Shown here: positions 34,752 to 44,834 of the stretch, one piece after another
Position numbering within the stretch: position 1 is the first letter of the stretch
Layout: every line of letters starts with the position of its first letter
Assembly (NCBI GenBank): GCA_019449655.1
Contig: JAHQXD010000002.1
Span: 414,276 to 478,275, forward strand
Source of the DNA: Ferrigenium straubiae
Lineage (GTDB): Bacteria; Pseudomonadota; Gammaproteobacteria; Burkholderiales; Gallionellaceae
Length of the DNA stretch: 64,000 nucleotides
Direction of reading: 5' to 3'
Translations under genes and position numbers: made by a program
The notes under the pieces: model-generated
The model's input: the letters and a program-made list of their open reading frames with translations, nothing else
Databases searched by the model: none
What the model was told of the DNA's origin: nothing

Positions 34752-35167
34752 GTGAGTGGTGATGCGTTTGAATGGTGAGTTACGGCTGCATTATATGCAA
34801 TTCGAAGCTGACCCATAGCTGCGGGCTTGGGCTTAGCGGAAATCAAATCGACTCCGGTACCTTTATTTTTTGAAATCAAATGCGATGCTGACCCCTTTAC
34901 CCAGGGCCAGCGCGATCTCCTGCCACAATCGGGCGGTTTCCGGTTTGCTTGGCATGCAACCTCCACGCTTCGAATGCGGCAATGTTGCCGCTTGCCGAGG
35001 CAGAATCAATACATGATTCTGAGTATTTCTGCGTGGGATTAAGGGGGAAGGGTGGGGAGAGTGCGCTGGTCGGAGGACAAAGCTACACGATAGCTATGTC
35101 TGCTGAGACGGCGAAAACAAAGGTGAAGCTGAATCCCTTTGGCCCTCATTGCACCAGGCTGCCCCGA
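34752..35167. other. Intergenic region with repeat remnants
   Basis: About 416 bp without a secure gene. It holds fragments of the GCTGACCCCTTTA motif (34893-34905; a shorter trace at 34808-34816) that also builds the palindrome at 48409-48458, and a mini-ORF at 34863-34955. It separates the G+C-rich glycosyltransferase gene from the AT-rich gene at 35168-36121 and looks like a junction worked over by small mobile elements. Confidence 0.5.
34863..34955 (-). CDS. Mini-ORF, 30 residues, possible gene remnant
   Basis: ATG 34955 follows GGAGG with good spacing and opens a 30-codon frame ending FDFKK-stop. The peptide has the amphipathic stretch ARLWQEIALALGKG. The frame stops within repeat-like sequence, so it may be the 5' end of a truncated gene. 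No family is recognised. Confidence 0.3.
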   Translation of the reverse strand: MPSKPETARLWQEIALALGKGVSIAFDFKK

Positions 35168-36121
35168 TTATTTCTTTGAATCAAACAAGTTTCCTTGTGA
35201 TTCAGCTAGCTTTTTTGCATGTCTGTATTTTTTGCCCTGCGGTGTCTCTTGCGGGGTGTCATTATCAACCTTATCCAAGACAGTCGTTACGGAGTAACCA
35301 GTAATTTTTATTGCGCCAACCTCATCTAACTCTCGATGAGTAACAAGAACGCAAACTATCTTGCTGCCATGCTGAAATGGAATATTTTCAAAAAGTACGG
35401 AATCACGGAAATGGGAGTCCTGCATTTCGAAGCTGATTGGATTTTCGTTGTAGACCCCTTTCCATCTGTAACGACCTTCTTTAAGAACAGGGGAAATAAT
35501 TTCAATTACAGCATTGTCGTCTTCCTCTGATCTCAGTCTGTTGGTGCTTAAGACATATTTACTAAAATCAGATCTAGGTACAAACCTTTCATTTGAAACA
35601 GGCTGCCAATCATTGTTCAAAACAATGAAGCCAACTTTTTCAATTTTGTGATATTCGCTTAAGGAGGAGTAAAAATTTGATTTGCGTTTGATGATTTTTA
35701 AATTGGCACTGATGGATGTGGTTGCTCGATCAATACTTTCGTTAGTTTGTTCGCCTTTTTCAATTTCCTGTTTTAATTTTTTAATATTTAATTTCTTTTC
35801 CTCGATACTAAGGCGTTTTTCCTCCTTTTCAAGTTCTTTGTTTTCGGAGTCGAAAAGAGGGGTTGTTGAAATAATAATTTGGGCTACAAGTAGAAGCAGG
35901 GTGATCTGAGGGGAGCTCTTTCCGAGAGCTTTCCAGAAATCTCGGAATCCTCCTTCTTTGTATGCCTCCTTAATGAGGTTTGCATCAATCTCTAATAGTG
36001 TTGCCGCTTCGAGGATTATTCCGAGAAGTTCTGCTTCGCACTTATTTCGAAGGAGTGCATCAATTTCATGACTGGCATCTCCAAAATAGTAGTGAAGTTC
36101 AAGTATGTTGGCATTCCTCAT
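35168..36121 (-). CDS. Hypothetical membrane-anchored coiled-coil protein, AT-rich
   Basis: A 317-residue protein of unlike base composition: visibly AT-rich against its G+C-rich neighbours, suggesting acquisition. The N-terminal ~70 residues are soluble (LELHYYFGDASHEIDALLRN). One hydrophobic segment follows (SPQITLLLLVAQIIIST), then a Lys/Glu-rich coiled coil (LEKEEKRLSIEEKKLNIKK) and a beta-rich C-terminal domain. AGGAG just before ATG 36121 fixes the start. I do not recognise a family. A lone AT-rich gene beside housekeeping genes could be a single-gene defence or stress module, but nothing in the sequence proves it. Confidence 0.7.
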   Translation of the reverse strand: MRNANILELHYYFGDASHEIDALLRNKCEAELLGIILEAATLLEIDANLIKEAYKEGGFRDFWKALGKSSPQITLLLLVAQIIISTTPLFDSENKELEKEEKRLSIEEKKLNIKKLKQEIEKGEQTNESIDRATTSISANLKIIKRKSNFYSSLSEYHKIEKVGFIVLNNDWQPVSNERFVPRSDFSKYVLSTNRLRSEEDDNAVIEIISPVLKEGRYRWKGVYNENPISFEMQDSHFRDSVLFENIPFQHGSKIVCVLVTHRELDEVGAIKITGYSVTTVLDKVDNDTPQETPQGKKYRHAKKLAESQGNLFDSKK

Positions 36122-36183
36122 CCTTACTCCTTTCTGGAGTTGCATAACTGGAGATTTATTAGCGGCGGTACACCTTTTTGATA

Positions 36184-38778
36184 TTACATCAGCTTCTTCA
36201 ACTGATACAGCTTCTCCAGCGCCGCCTTCGGGCTGAGGTCGTCCGGCTGCACGTCGCGCATCGCGGACACCAGCGGATGCTCTTCCGGTTCGGGCGTTTG
36301 CGGTACGGCGGCGAAGAGGTCGCCCTGCGGATTCTGCGCGGCGCTCTGCTGTTCCAGCCGCACCAGTTGTTTCTTTGCGTTGCGGATCACGCTGTTCGGC
36401 ACGCCCGCGAGCGCGGCGACCTGCAGGCCGTAGCTCTGGCTGGCCGCACCTTCGTTGACGCTGTGCAGGAGCACGATGCTGTGCTGGTGCTCGATGGCGG
36501 CGAGGTGCACGTTGGCGAGTTGGGCGAATTCTTCGGCGAGCCGCGTGAGCTCGAAGTAGTGGGTAGCGAACAGGGTGTAGCTGCAGTTCCTTTCCAGCAG
36601 GTGGCGCGCGATGGCATAGGCGAGGGCGAGGCCGTCGAAGGTGGAAGTGCCGCGCCCGATCTCGTCCACCAGCACAAGGCTCTTCTCGGTGGCGTTGTGC
36701 AGGATGTTCGCGGCCTCGGTCATCTCGACCATGAAGGTGGAGCGTCCCGAGGCCAAGTCGTCCGATGCGCCGATGCGCGTGAAAATCTGGTCGATCTCGC
36801 CGAGCACCGCTTCCTGCGCGGGGACGAAAGAGCCGACATGCGCGAGCAGCGCGATGATCGCGACCTGGCGCATGTAGGTGGATTTGCCGCCCATGTTGGG
36901 GCCGGTGATGAGCAGCATGCGGCGCGCGTCGGAGAGCGCGGCGTCGTTCGGCGTAAAAGTATCGACTTGCGCTTCCACCACTGGATGGCGGCCTTGTGCG
37001 ATGTTGATCTGCGCATCGCCGGAGAACTGCGGCGCGCTGAAATTCAGCGTCGCGGCGCGCTCGGCGAAGGTCGCGAGCACGTCGAGTTCGGCGATCGCGG
37101 CGGCGACGCGCTGCAGTGGCGGGATGAAGGGGGCGAGTGCGTCGAGCAACTGGTCGTAGAGGAATTTCTCGCGCGCCAGCGCGCGCTCGTTCGCGGACAG
37201 CGCCTTGTCCTCGAAGGTCTTGAGTTCCGGCGTGATGTAGCGCTCGGCGTTCTTCAGCGTCTGGCGGCGGCGGTAGTCGTCCGGCACCTTGTCCGCATTG
37301 GCGACGCTCACTTCGATGTAGAAGCCGTGCACGCGGTTGAACTCTACTTTTAACTTCTCGATGCCGGTGCGCGCGCGCTCGCGCGCTTCGAGCGCGAGCA
37401 GGAAGTCTCCGCAGTTGGTCTGGATGCCGCGCAACTCGTCGAGCTCGGCATCGAAGCCGTCGGCGATCACGCCGCCTTCGCGCAGTACGGAGGAGGGCTC
37501 GGGCTTGATTGTTTTTTGCAGCAATTCGACCAGTGCGGCATCGGCTTGCAGCGCATCGGCGAGACTGGCAATGAGTGAGAGAGGTTGTAGGCCGGGCTTC
37601 AACCCGACGTCGTCATCCTGTCGGGCTGAAGCCTGACCTACGAGGGCGGTTTGCAACTGCGGCAAGGTCAGCAGCGTGTCGCGCAGGCCGGAGAGGTCGC
37701 GCGGGCGCGCCGACTTCAGCGCGATGCGCGCGGTGATGCGCTCGACATCCACGCTGGGTCTGAGTTGCTCATGGACTTTCCGGTGTAGTTCGCCCAGTTG
37801 TTCGACGGCTTCGAGCCTCGCGCCCAGCATGGTGCGGTCGCGCAGCGGATGATGTAGCCAGTGCGCAAGCAATCGGCTGCCCATGTTGGTCGCGCAGGTG
37901 TCGAGCAGCGACAGCAGGGTGGGCGCGGGCTCGCCGCGCAGGGTCTGGGTGATCTCGAGGTTGCGCCTGGTTGCGGCGTCCATGCGCACGTAGCGATCCG
38001 CGCTGTATACCTGCAGGCCGCGGATATGGCCGATGCTTTGCCCCTGTGTGAGCTTGGCGTAACCGAGCAGCGCGCCCGCGGCCTGCAGTCCGAGCGTGAA
38101 GTCGTCGCAGCCGAAGCCGGCGAGGTCGAGCGTGGCGAACTGCTGGCACAGCGCGCGGCGTGCGGCGTCGAGATCGAAGTGCCAGGCGGGCAGCGATTTC
38201 AGTGCGGCATCCCGCAATTGCGGCGCGCGTGCCTCTTCGGCGTAAAGGATCTCGGAGGGTTGCAGGCGTTCGAGTTCGGCGGGCAGTTGCTGTGCCGGTA
38301 CCTCGGCGGTGACGAACTGGCCGGAGGCGAGGTTGAGCCAGGCGAGCCCGGTTTCGTTGCCGCGCTCGTGCAGCGCCAGCAGCAGGCAGTCGCGTTTCTC
38401 TTCGAGCAAGGCGGAGTCGGTGAGCGTGCCCGGCGTGACGATGCGCACCACCTTGCGCTCGACCGGCCCCTTGCTCGTGGCGGGGTCGCCGATCTGTTCG
38501 CAGATCGCGACCGATTCGCCGAACCTGACCAGCCGCGCGAGGTATTGCTCGACCGCGTGGTAGGGCACACCCGCCATTTTGATTGGCTGCCCGTTGGACG
38601 CGCCGCGCTGCGTGAGCGTGATGTCGAGCAGCTTCGCGGCGCGCTCCGCGTCCCCGTAGAACAGCTCGTAAAAGTCGCCCATGCGGTAGAACAGCAGCAG
38701 CTCGGGATGCTCTGCCTTGATGCGCAGGTATTGCTGCATCATTGGCGTATGGGTCGATTCTTTGATTTCTTTATCCAC
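36184..38778 (-). CDS. mutS: DNA mismatch repair protein MutS, with repeat-derived insertion
   Basis: About 864 residues. The mismatch-binding Phe-x-Glu is in [11 protein letters not shown], the Walker A site in [17 protein letters not shown], the Walker B in [13 protein letters not shown], and the C-terminal helix-turn-helix follows. MutS recognises mismatches and recruits MutL. GTG 38778 gives the N-terminus [18 protein letters not shown], matching the usual start; ATG 38742 would remove the mismatch-domain beginning. Around residues 379-398 a palindromic repeat is translated as an extra loop ([16 protein letters not shown]) not found in ordinary MutS. Confidence 0.95.
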   Translation of the reverse strand: MDKEIKESTHTPMMQQYLRIKAEHPELLLFYRMGDFYELFYGDAERAAKLLDITLTQRGASNGQPIKMAGVPYHAVEQYLARLVRFGESVAICEQIGDPATSKGPVERKVVRIVTPGTLTDSALLEEKRDCLLLALHERGNETGLAWLNLASGQFVTAEVPAQQLPAELERLQPSEILYAEEARAPQLRDAALKSLPAWHFDLDAARRALCQQFATLDLAGFGCDDFTLGLQAAGALLGYAKLTQGQSIGHIRGLQVYSADRYVRMDAATRRNLEITQTLRGEPAPTLLSLLDTCATNMGSRLLAHWLHHPLRDRTMLGARLEAVEQLGELHRKVHEQLRPSVDVERITARIALKSARPRDLSGLRDTLLTLPQLQTALVGQASARQDDDVGLKPGLQPLSLIASLADALQADAALVELLQKTIKPEPSSVLREGGVIADGFDAELDELRGIQTNCGDFLLALEARERARTGIEKLKVEFNRVHGFYIEVSVANADKVPDDYRRRQTLKNAERYITPELKTFEDKALSANERALAREKFLYDQLLDALAPFIPPLQRVAAAIAELDVLATFAERAATLNFSAPQFSGDAQINIAQGRHPVVEAQVDTFTPNDAALSDARRMLLITGPNMGGKSTYMRQVAIIALLAHVGSFVPAQEAVLGEIDQIFTRIGASDDLASGRSTFMVEMTEAANILHNATEKSLVLVDEIGRGTSTFDGLALAYAIARHLLERNCSYTLFATHYFELTRLAEEFAQLANVHLAAIEHQHSIVLLHSVNEGAASQSYGLQVAALAGVPNSVIRNAKKQLVRLEQQSAAQNPQGDLFAAVPQTPEPEEHPLVSAMRDVQPDDLSPKAALEKLYQLKKLM
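37587..37641. repeat. REP-like palindrome inside mutS
   Basis: Arms GTAGGCCGGGCTTCAACCCG (from 37587) and TCGGGCTGAAGCCTGACCTA (from 37621) pair over about 21 bp with few mismatches, separated by about 12 bases. This is the look of an intergenic repeat (GTAGGTCGGGCTTCAGCCCG type), here lying in frame inside the mutS coding sequence. Confidence 0.8.
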
Positions 38779-38829
38779 GGTACTCGATTGTCTGACGGTT
38801 GTCCGGTTGCAGGACAGCACCGCGGAAAA

Positions 38830-39129
38830 TTATTCGTCTTTTGTCTTGTCGGAGGCGGCGAGGAATTCCGCCATGGCCTCTTTTTTGGCCTTGGCGGTGC
38901 GCAGGTAGGTCCATGCTACATAGAGTATCAGGCCGCCCACGGCGAGATAGACGCCCAGCAATGATCCCGGCCCCTGGCGCAGGGTGCCTTGGTCGGTAGG
39001 CAGGGTGACTATGCCCATGGCGATCGATACGAGCACGATCACGCCGCCGTGTAATATCTGGACAGGGCGGGTGGGAACATACTTGTACATTTTCTCCTTG
39101 ATCAGGAGGTCGAGTTTCGGGTCGTTCAT
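38830..39129 (-). CDS. Hypothetical small membrane protein
   Basis: A 99-residue protein with two membrane segments (ILHGGVIVLVSIAMGIVTL and LLGVYLAVGGLILYVAWTYL) and a charged C-terminal tail. GGAGA before the ATG is a good ribosome binding site. It lies just upstream of mutS on the same strand. No family recognised. Confidence 0.7.
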   Translation of the reverse strand: MNDPKLDLLIKEKMYKYVPTRPVQILHGGVIVLVSIAMGIVTLPTDQGTLRQGPGSLLGVYLAVGGLILYVAWTYLRTAKAKKEAMAEFLAASDKTKDE

Positions 39130-39217
39130 GGTGTCTCCGCAAGGCCTGTCATGTGACCGCGATTCTACGTCAAAGCCGAGGCGATAAAAACCGCCCTCGG
39201 CCGGTTGACTTGCCGGG

Positions 39218-40015
39218 CTAGCCCTTGAGTACCGCGGTGAGATGTGGCGCCATCGTTTGCAGCAGCAGCGGGTGGATGTTGGGATTGCCCGCGCAGATAT
39301 GGCCGGTCTTGAGATAGGTGTCCGAGCCGTGCAGGTCGCTGACCATGCCGCCCGCCTCGGTGATCAGCAGGCAGCCTGCGGCCATGTCCCACGGCTTGAG
39401 TCCGGTTTCGAAAAAGCCGTCGTAGCGCCCTGCAGCCACCCAGGCCAGGTCCAGCGCGGCGGAGCCGGGGCGGCGCAGGCCGGCGGTCTTCTGGATGAGG
39501 TCCTTGAAGATCGCCAGATAGGCGTCCATGTGCTCGAAGCGGGTATAGGGGAAACCAGTGCCGATCAGGCTGTCGGCAAGGTGCAGGCGCTTGCTGACGC
39601 GCAGGCGCTTGTCGTTGAGGAATGCGCCGCGCCCGCGTGTGGCGGTGAACAATTCGTTCTTGGTCGGGTCGTACACTACTGCTTGGGTGATGATGCCCTT
39701 GTGCTGCAGGGCGATGGATACGGAGAACTGCGGAAGACCGTGCAGGAAGTTGGTCGTGCCGTCCAGCGGATCGATGATCCACAGGAACTCCGACTCGCCT
39801 TGGCCGCCGCTCTCTTCTGCTAGAATCGCGTGGTCCGGATAGGCCTCTAGCAGGGTCTGGATGATGGTTTGTTCGGCGGCCCTGTCCACTTCGCTGACGA
39901 AATCCGCATGGGATTTCTTGGTGATGGTGAGGTGGTCGATCTTGTCGGCGGAGCGGTAAATCAGGTTGCCGGCGCGACGCGCGGCCTTCACCGCGATGTT
40001 GAGCATGGGATGCAT
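39218..40015 (-). CDS. suhB: Inositol-1-monophosphatase family protein SuhB
   Basis: A 265-residue Mg-dependent phosphatase. LAEESG, then [20 protein letters not shown] and the C-terminal [15 protein letters not shown] are the family's metal and substrate motifs. In proteobacteria SuhB also joins the rRNA antitermination complex. It is divergent from trmJ, with 77 bp between the starts, an arrangement common in this group. Confidence 0.94.
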   Translation of the reverse strand: MHPMLNIAVKAARRAGNLIYRSADKIDHLTITKKSHADFVSEVDRAAEQTIIQTLLEAYPDHAILAEESGGQGESEFLWIIDPLDGTTNFLHGLPQFSVSIALQHKGIITQAVVYDPTKNELFTATRGRGAFLNDKRLRVSKRLHLADSLIGTGFPYTRFEHMDAYLAIFKDLIQKTAGLRRPGSAALDLAWVAAGRYDGFFETGLKPWDMAAGCLLITEAGGMVSDLHGSDTYLKTGHICAGNPNIHPLLLQTMAPHLTAVLKG

Positions 40016-40092
40016 ATAAACGACCTTTTTAATGAGCTGGGGAATTCAGCGCGCATTTTAGTTGGAATTACGCTTTGTATAAACAGAATCTT

Positions 40093-40851
40093 ATGGAGAA
40101 CATCCGGGTCGTTCTCAGCCACACCACCCATCCGGGCAACATCGGCGCGGCGGCGCGCGCGATGAAGACCATGGGGCTGCGCCATCTGTACCTGGTCAAT
40201 CCCAGATATTTTCCCGACCCGCAGGCCGATGCGATGGCCGCCGGCGCAGACGACATCCTGCGCGATGCGGTGGTGTGCGGCTCCGTTGACGAGGCACTGC
40301 AGGGCGTGGTGTTCACGGTGGCGATGACCGCGCGGCTGCGCGATATTTCCATCGAGGTGAAGACCCCGCGCGAGGCGATGCCGCTGTTGCTGCAGCAGGC
40401 CGCGCAACAGCCGGTGGCGTTGCTGTTCGGCACCGAGATGTCAGGCCTGACCAACAAGGAGATGGGCAAGGCGCAGGTGCTGGTCAACATTCCCGCCAAC
40501 CCGGATTTTTCTTCGCTCAACCTGGCGGCTGCGGTGCAGGTGATGGGCTATGAACTGAGCGCGGCGGCGCGAAGCCATGTGCCGGTCATGCCGGAAGTCC
40601 GGCCGGCATCGCATGAACAGGTGGAAGGATTTTTCGCGCATCTGGAGAAAACCCTGTTCGAGATCGGTTTCTTCACTACGCAGAACCCCGCACGCCTGAT
40701 GCAGCGCCTGCGCCGCCTGTATGCCCGCGCGCGGCTGGAGCAGGAGGAGGTCAACATCCTGCGCGGCATATTGAGCGTGACAACCGAGTACAATGCGCGC
40801 CTCAAATCGCGTTACCAGGAAGAGCACCGGAATGTTTCGGAGCACCCATGA
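40093..40851 (+). CDS. trmJ: tRNA (cytidine/uridine-2'-O)-methyltransferase TrmJ
   Basis: A 252-residue SPOUT enzyme. [20 protein letters not shown] is the N-terminal motif 1; [15 protein letters not shown] and [20 protein letters not shown] form the knotted SAM site. It methylates the ribose at position 32 of tRNAs. ATG 40093 matches the usual TrmJ start; a TTG at 40075 is in frame but unlikely. Its stop overlaps the cysE start (ATGA). The trmJ-cysE-iscR order is known in other proteobacteria. Confidence 0.93.
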   Translation: MENIRVVLSHTTHPGNIGAAARAMKTMGLRHLYLVNPRYFPDPQADAMAAGADDILRDAVVCGSVDEALQGVVFTVAMTARLRDISIEVKTPREAMPLLLQQAAQQPVALLFGTEMSGLTNKEMGKAQVLVNIPANPDFSSLNLAAAVQVMGYELSAAARSHVPVMPEVRPASHEQVEGFFAHLEKTLFEIGFFTTQNPARLMQRLRRLYARARLEQEEVNILRGILSVTTEYNARLKSRYQEEHRNVSEHP

Positions 40852-41582
40852 TGTTCAAAAATATTAGGGAAGACATCGCCAGCGTATTCGACCGTGACCC
40901 GGCGGCGCGCACCACTTTCGAGGTGCTGACCTGCTATCCGGGCCTGCATGCGCGCATCATGCACCGCATGGCGAATACCCTGTGGCACGCCAACCTGAAA
41001 TGGCTGGCGCGCTTCCTGTCGCATATCGCGCGTTTTTTCACCGGCATCGAGATTCATCCCGGTGCAACCATCGGGCGGCGCTTCTTCATTGACCATGGCA
41101 TGGGCGTGGTGATCGGCGAGACCGCCGAAATCGGCGACGATGTCACGCTCTACCACGGCGTCACCTTGGGCGGCACTTCGTGGAAGGAAGGCAAGCGGCA
41201 CCCCACGCTGGGCAACGGCGTGGTGGTCGGGGCGGGTGCCAAGATACTCGGCCCGATCACCATCGGCGACGGAGCGAAGATCGGCTCGAACGCGGTGGTG
41301 GTGAAGGACGTCCCGGCGGGGGCGACGGCGGCGGGCATCCCCGCACGCATTCTCGACGAAGAGAAGAAAGCTGCCGCCGGCTTCAATGCCTATGGCGTCG
41401 GCAACGACCAGAACGATCCGCTTTCCAAGGCGATCCATGGTCTGCTCGGACACAGCGTATCGGTGGACCATCGCATCGATTTCATCCTGCAGCAGCTTGA
41501 GAAAATGGGCGTGCCGGTTGATGAGGAACGCGCTACCGCTGACAAATTTGACCCTAATCACTTGAACAGGATAGTTGACTAA
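40848..41582 (+). CDS. cysE: Serine O-acetyltransferase
   Basis: A 244-residue left-handed beta-helix acyltransferase. The conserved [20 protein letters not shown] and [19 protein letters not shown] hold the catalytic His residues, and hexapeptide repeats follow. It makes O-acetylserine for cysteine synthesis. It sits just before iscR, so cysteine supply may be coordinated with the Fe-S machinery that uses cysteine sulfur. The iscR promoter overlaps its stop codon. Confidence 0.94.
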   Translation: MMFKNIREDIASVFDRDPAARTTFEVLTCYPGLHARIMHRMANTLWHANLKWLARFLSHIARFFTGIEIHPGATIGRRFFIDHGMGVVIGETAEIGDDVTLYHGVTLGGTSWKEGKRHPTLGNGVVVGAGAKILGPITIGDGAKIGSNAVVVKDVPAGATAAGIPARILDEEKKAAAGFNAYGVGNDQNDPLSKAIHGLLGHSVSVDHRIDFILQQLEKMGVPVDEERATADKFDPNHLNRIVD

Positions 41583-41603
41583 AATATTGGGGTATTCTAT
41601 TAT
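41571..41603 (+). promoter_or_regulatory. iscR promoter overlapped by a type 1 IscR operator
   Basis: TTGACT (41575-41580), a 17-bp spacer and TATTAT (41598-41603) form a near-consensus sigma-70 promoter. The 25 bases 41571-41595 fit the E. coli type 1 IscR site (ATASYYGACT...GTCRRSTAT form) at about 23 positions. [2Fe-2S]-IscR bound there would cover the -35 and spacer and repress the operon, the known feedback. The operator starts inside the last codons of cysE. Confidence 0.82.
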
Positions 41604-41678
41604 CCACCTGCCGGAATTTGGAACGCTTTCCGGGGTATTTCGGAATAATCTGAATACAATCATTGATTAGGTGATGAC

Positions 41679-42152
41679 ATGCGATTAACTACCAAGGGGC
41701 GTTTTGCCGTGACGGCAATGGCCGATTTGGCGATGTGCGGCGGACACAGCCCGGTGACCATGGCTGCGATCAGCGAGCGGCAGAGGATTTCGCTCTCCTA
41801 TCTGGAGCAGTTGTTCGGCAAGCTGCGCCGCAGCAAGATCGTGGAAAGCGTGCGCGGCCCGGGCGGCGGCTATTATCTTGCTAGGCCTGCTGAGAAGATC
41901 ACGATAGCCGAGATCATCCTCGCGGTGGATGAGCCGCTGGATGCGACCAGTTGCGGCGGGAAGGGCAATTGCCACGACGAGCGCCAGTGCCTGACCCACG
42001 AATTGTGGATGGGCCTCAACGGAAAGATTTTCGACTACCTGACTTCGGTCACGCTGCGGCAACTGGTGGACAGTCAGGCCAGGACGGATTCCGCCGCGGT
42101 GCACGTGGTGATGAAAAAGAAGGATGTCAAGCCCGGGAACACTCCGGTTTAA
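41679..42152 (+). CDS. iscR: Fe-S cluster assembly transcriptional regulator IscR
   Basis: A 157-residue Rrf2-family repressor. A winged helix occupies the N-terminal ~75 residues ([20 protein letters not shown] as recognition region). The [2Fe-2S] ligands Cys92, Cys98, Cys104 and His107 are all present at the same positions as in E. coli. It senses Fe-S status and controls the isc operon through the operator just upstream. Confidence 0.96.
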   Translation: MRLTTKGRFAVTAMADLAMCGGHSPVTMAAISERQRISLSYLEQLFGKLRRSKIVESVRGPGGGYYLARPAEKITIAEIILAVDEPLDATSCGGKGNCHDERQCLTHELWMGLNGKIFDYLTSVTLRQLVDSQARTDSAAVHVVMKKKDVKPGNTPV

Positions 42153-42178
42153 GGCGAACAAGGCGCGACAGACAAAAT

Positions 42179-43387
42179 ATGAAGCTTCCCATTTACATGG
42201 ATTACTCCGCAACCACGCCGGTCGACCCGCGCGTGGCTTCGGTGATGATTCCCTATCTCACCGAGAAGTTCGGCAACCCCGCCAGCCGTTCCCATGCCTT
42301 CGGCTGGGAAGCCGATGCGGCGGTGGAACTGGCGCGCGAGCAGGTCGCCGCGCTGGTGAACGCCGACCCCAAGGAAATCGTCTGGACTTCCGGCGCGACC
42401 GAGTCGAATAACCTCGCCATCAAGGGTGCGGCGCATTTCTACCAGGGCAAGGGCAAGCACATCGTCACCATGACCATCGAGCACAAGGCGGTGCTGGATA
42501 CCGTGCGTGAACTGGAGCGCGAAGGGTATAGCGCGACCTACCTGAACCCGGAGCCGAGCGGCCTGCTCGACCTAGACAAGCTCAAGGCGGCGCTACGTCC
42601 CGATACCGTGCTGGTGTCCGTCATGCTGGTGAACAACGAGATCGGCGTGATCCAGGACATCGCCGCGATCGGCGAAATCTGCCGCGACAAGGGCATCCTG
42701 TTCCATGTGGATGCGGCACAGGCGACCGGCAAGGTGGCGATCGACCTGCAGCAGTTGAAGGTCGACATGATGTCGTTTTCCGCGCACAAGACCTACGGGC
42801 CGAAAGGCATCGGCGCATTGTATGTACGGCGTAAGCCGCGCGTACGCCTGGAGGCGCAGATGCACGGTGGCGGGCACGAGCGCGGCATGCGCTCCGGCAC
42901 CTTGCCGACGCACCAGATCGTCGGTATGGGCGAGGCGTTCCGCATCGCCAGGGAAGAGATGGCGCAGGAGAACGAGCGCATCCGCATGTTGCGCGACCGC
43001 CTGCTGAACGGCCTGATGGCCATGGAAGAAGTGCATATCAACGGCGACATGGAACAACGTGTGCCGCACAACATCAACCTCAGCTTCAGCTTCGTCGAAG
43101 GCGAATCGCTGATGATGGCGATCAAGGATGTCGCGGTGTCCAGCGGCTCGGCCTGCACCTCGGCGAGCCTCGAGCCATCCTACGTGCTGCGCGCACTGGG
43201 GCGCAGCGACGAACTTGCGCACAGCTCGATCCGCTTCAGCATCGGGCGTTTCACCACGGTCGAAGAAGTCGATTACGCCATCGACCTGCTGAAAAACAAG
43301 ATCGGCAAGCTGCGCGAACTGTCGCCGCTGTGGGAGATGTACAAGGATGGCGTAGATTTGAATTCGGTGCAGTGGGCGGCACACTAA
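42179..43387 (+). CDS. iscS: Cysteine desulfurase IscS
   Basis: A 402-residue PLP enzyme. Lys204 in [14 protein letters not shown] binds PLP and Cys326 in [16 protein letters not shown] is the mobile-loop persulfide cysteine. It converts cysteine to alanine and gives sulfur to IscU, TusA and other acceptors. ATG 42179 lies 26 bp after iscR. A 152-bp repeat-bearing gap separates it from iscU, longer than is usual in isc operons. Confidence 0.97.
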   Translation: MKLPIYMDYSATTPVDPRVASVMIPYLTEKFGNPASRSHAFGWEADAAVELAREQVAALVNADPKEIVWTSGATESNNLAIKGAAHFYQGKGKHIVTMTIEHKAVLDTVRELEREGYSATYLNPEPSGLLDLDKLKAALRPDTVLVSVMLVNNEIGVIQDIAAIGEICRDKGILFHVDAAQATGKVAIDLQQLKVDMMSFSAHKTYGPKGIGALYVRRKPRVRLEAQMHGGGHERGMRSGTLPTHQIVGMGEAFRIAREEMAQENERIRMLRDRLLNGLMAMEEVHINGDMEQRVPHNINLSFSFVEGESLMMAIKDVAVSSGSACTSASLEPSYVLRALGRSDELAHSSIRFSIGRFTTVEEVDYAIDLLKNKIGKLRELSPLWEMYKDGVDLNSVQWAAH

Positions 43388-43539
43388 AAATGGTGAAAGG
43401 TGGAACGCGAGAAAATCAGCGGAAGGTGAAACGTGAAAAGTGATGCCCACCCGGCGCTTTGCGCCACCCTCACTGCCGGGAGGAGTCCGTTTCACCTTTC
43501 ACCTTTCACGTTTTACTGCGACTGATAAGGAGCAACAAA
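43388..43539. repeat. Repeat-bearing spacer between iscS and iscU
   Basis: The gap contains GGTGAAACGTGAAAAGTG (43424-43441) and, inverted near its end, TTTCACCTTTCACCTTTCACG (positions about 43490-43510), so it can fold back on itself. No gene or terminator T run is present. It resembles intergenic repeats and might tune the IscS:IscU ratio. Confidence 0.55.
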
Positions 43540-43962
43540 ATGGCATACAGCGAAAAATTACTGGATCACTACGAACACCCGCGCAACGTGGGTTCCATGG
43601 ACAAGGATGACGAGGAAGTCGGGACCGGCATGGTCGGCGCGCCGGCGTGCGGCGACGTGATGAAGTTGCAGATCAAGGTCGGCAAGGATGGCGTGATCGA
43701 AGACGCGAAGTTCAAGACTTACGGCTGCGGCTCGGCGATCGCATCTAGCTCTCTGGTCACCGAGTGGGTCAAGGGCAAGACGGTCGATCAGGCGCTGGAG
43801 ATCAAGAACACGCAAATCGCCGAGGAGCTGGCGCTGCCGCCGGTGAAAATCCACTGCTCGATCCTCGCGGAAGACGCGATCAAGGCGGCGGTCGCGGATT
43901 ACAAGAGCAAGCACGGCGCGGTGGTGGAAACCCCGGCCTGCAGCGTGAGTTGCAAGGAGTAG
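43540..43962 (+). CDS. iscU: Fe-S cluster scaffold protein IscU
   Basis: A 140-residue scaffold. GAPACGDVMKLQI, KTYGCGSAIASSS and KIHCSILAEDAI supply the three cluster cysteines with the conserved Asp, and LPPVK is the HscA-binding motif. A C-terminal tail, ETPACSVSCKE, adds two cysteines beyond the classical length of about 128. A strong ribosome binding site (AAGGAG) precedes ATG 43540. Confidence 0.97.
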   Translation: MAYSEKLLDHYEHPRNVGSMDKDDEEVGTGMVGAPACGDVMKLQIKVGKDGVIEDAKFKTYGCGSAIASSSLVTEWVKGKTVDQALEIKNTQIAEELALPPVKIHCSILAEDAIKAAVADYKSKHGAVVETPACSVSCKE

Positions 43963-43965
43963 GAC

Positions 43966-44289
43966 ATGGCGATCACGCTGACGGAAAACGCGGCCAAACA
44001 TGTGCAGAACTTCATCGCCAAGCGCGGCAAGGGTGTCGGCCTGCGCATCGGCGTGCGCACCAGCGGTTGCTCCGGCATGGCCTACAAGCTGGAGTTCGCC
44101 GACGAGGTGGCCAGTGACGATCATCAGTTCGTCAGTCATGGCGTCACAGTGCTGGTCGATCCGAAAAGCCTGTCCTATATCGATGGCATGGAACTGGATT
44201 ACACGCGCGAGGGGCTGAACGAAGGATTCAAATTCAGCAATCCGAATGTGAAGAACCAGTGCGGCTGCGGCGAAAGTTTCGGCGTCTGA
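43966..44289 (+). CDS. iscA: Fe-S cluster assembly A-type carrier IscA
   Basis: A 107-residue A-type carrier with the three conserved cysteines in [10 protein letters not shown] (Cys35) and CGCGESF (Cys99, Cys101). It passes Fe-S clusters or iron to apo-proteins. It lies 3 bp after iscU and its stop overlaps the hscB start (TGATG). Confidence 0.96.
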   Translation: MAITLTENAAKHVQNFIAKRGKGVGLRIGVRTSGCSGMAYKLEFADEVASDDHQFVSHGVTVLVDPKSLSYIDGMELDYTREGLNEGFKFSNPNVKNQCGCGESFGV

Positions 44290-44831
44290 TGCAGCCTGCC
44301 AGTTTTGACTTCCAGCACAATCACTTCCAGTTGTTCGGCCTTGGGCAGTCTTACCGGATAGACATCGCGCAGCTTGAGCAGCAGTACCGCGCCCTGCAGG
44401 CACAGGTCCACCCCGACAAATCCGCACACCTGCCCGATGCCGAGCAGCGCATGGCCATGCAGCGTGCAACGCTGGTGAACGAGGCTTACCAGACGCTGCG
44501 CAGCCCGCTGCGGCGCGCGCGTTACCTGCTGTCGCTGCATGGGGTGGACACCCAGGAAGACAACAACACCGTGATGCCGCTGGACTTTCTCATGGTGCAG
44601 ATGGAGTGGCGCGAAGCGGTCGTCGATGCGCAGCAGGCGAAAGATGCCGCAGCGCTCGACAAGCTGGAGGCGCAGATGAAGCGCGAAACGCACGAACTCG
44701 AGGCGCAGCTTGCGGTTAAAATCGACGCCGAAAAGGATTATGCGGCGGCCGCCGGCGCGGTGCGCAAGCTGCGGTTCATGGAAAAACTCGCGGAAGAAAT
44801 TCATGCCGCTTACGATGCGATAGATGTTTGA
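44289..44831 (+). CDS. hscB: Fe-S assembly co-chaperone HscB
   Basis: A 180-residue J-domain protein. The HPD motif is in AQVHPDKSAHLPD, and the C-terminal three-helix domain (KLRFMEKLAEEIHAAYDAI at its end) binds IscU. It stimulates the HscA ATPase to release clusters from IscU. ATG 44289 overlaps the iscA stop. The first segment FDFQHNHFQLFGL matches HscB. Confidence 0.94.
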   Translation: MQPASFDFQHNHFQLFGLGQSYRIDIAQLEQQYRALQAQVHPDKSAHLPDAEQRMAMQRATLVNEAYQTLRSPLRRARYLLSLHGVDTQEDNNTVMPLDFLMVQMEWREAVVDAQQAKDAAALDKLEAQMKRETHELEAQLAVKIDAEKDYAAAAGAVRKLRFMEKLAEEIHAAYDAIDV

Positions 44832-44834
44832 TTC

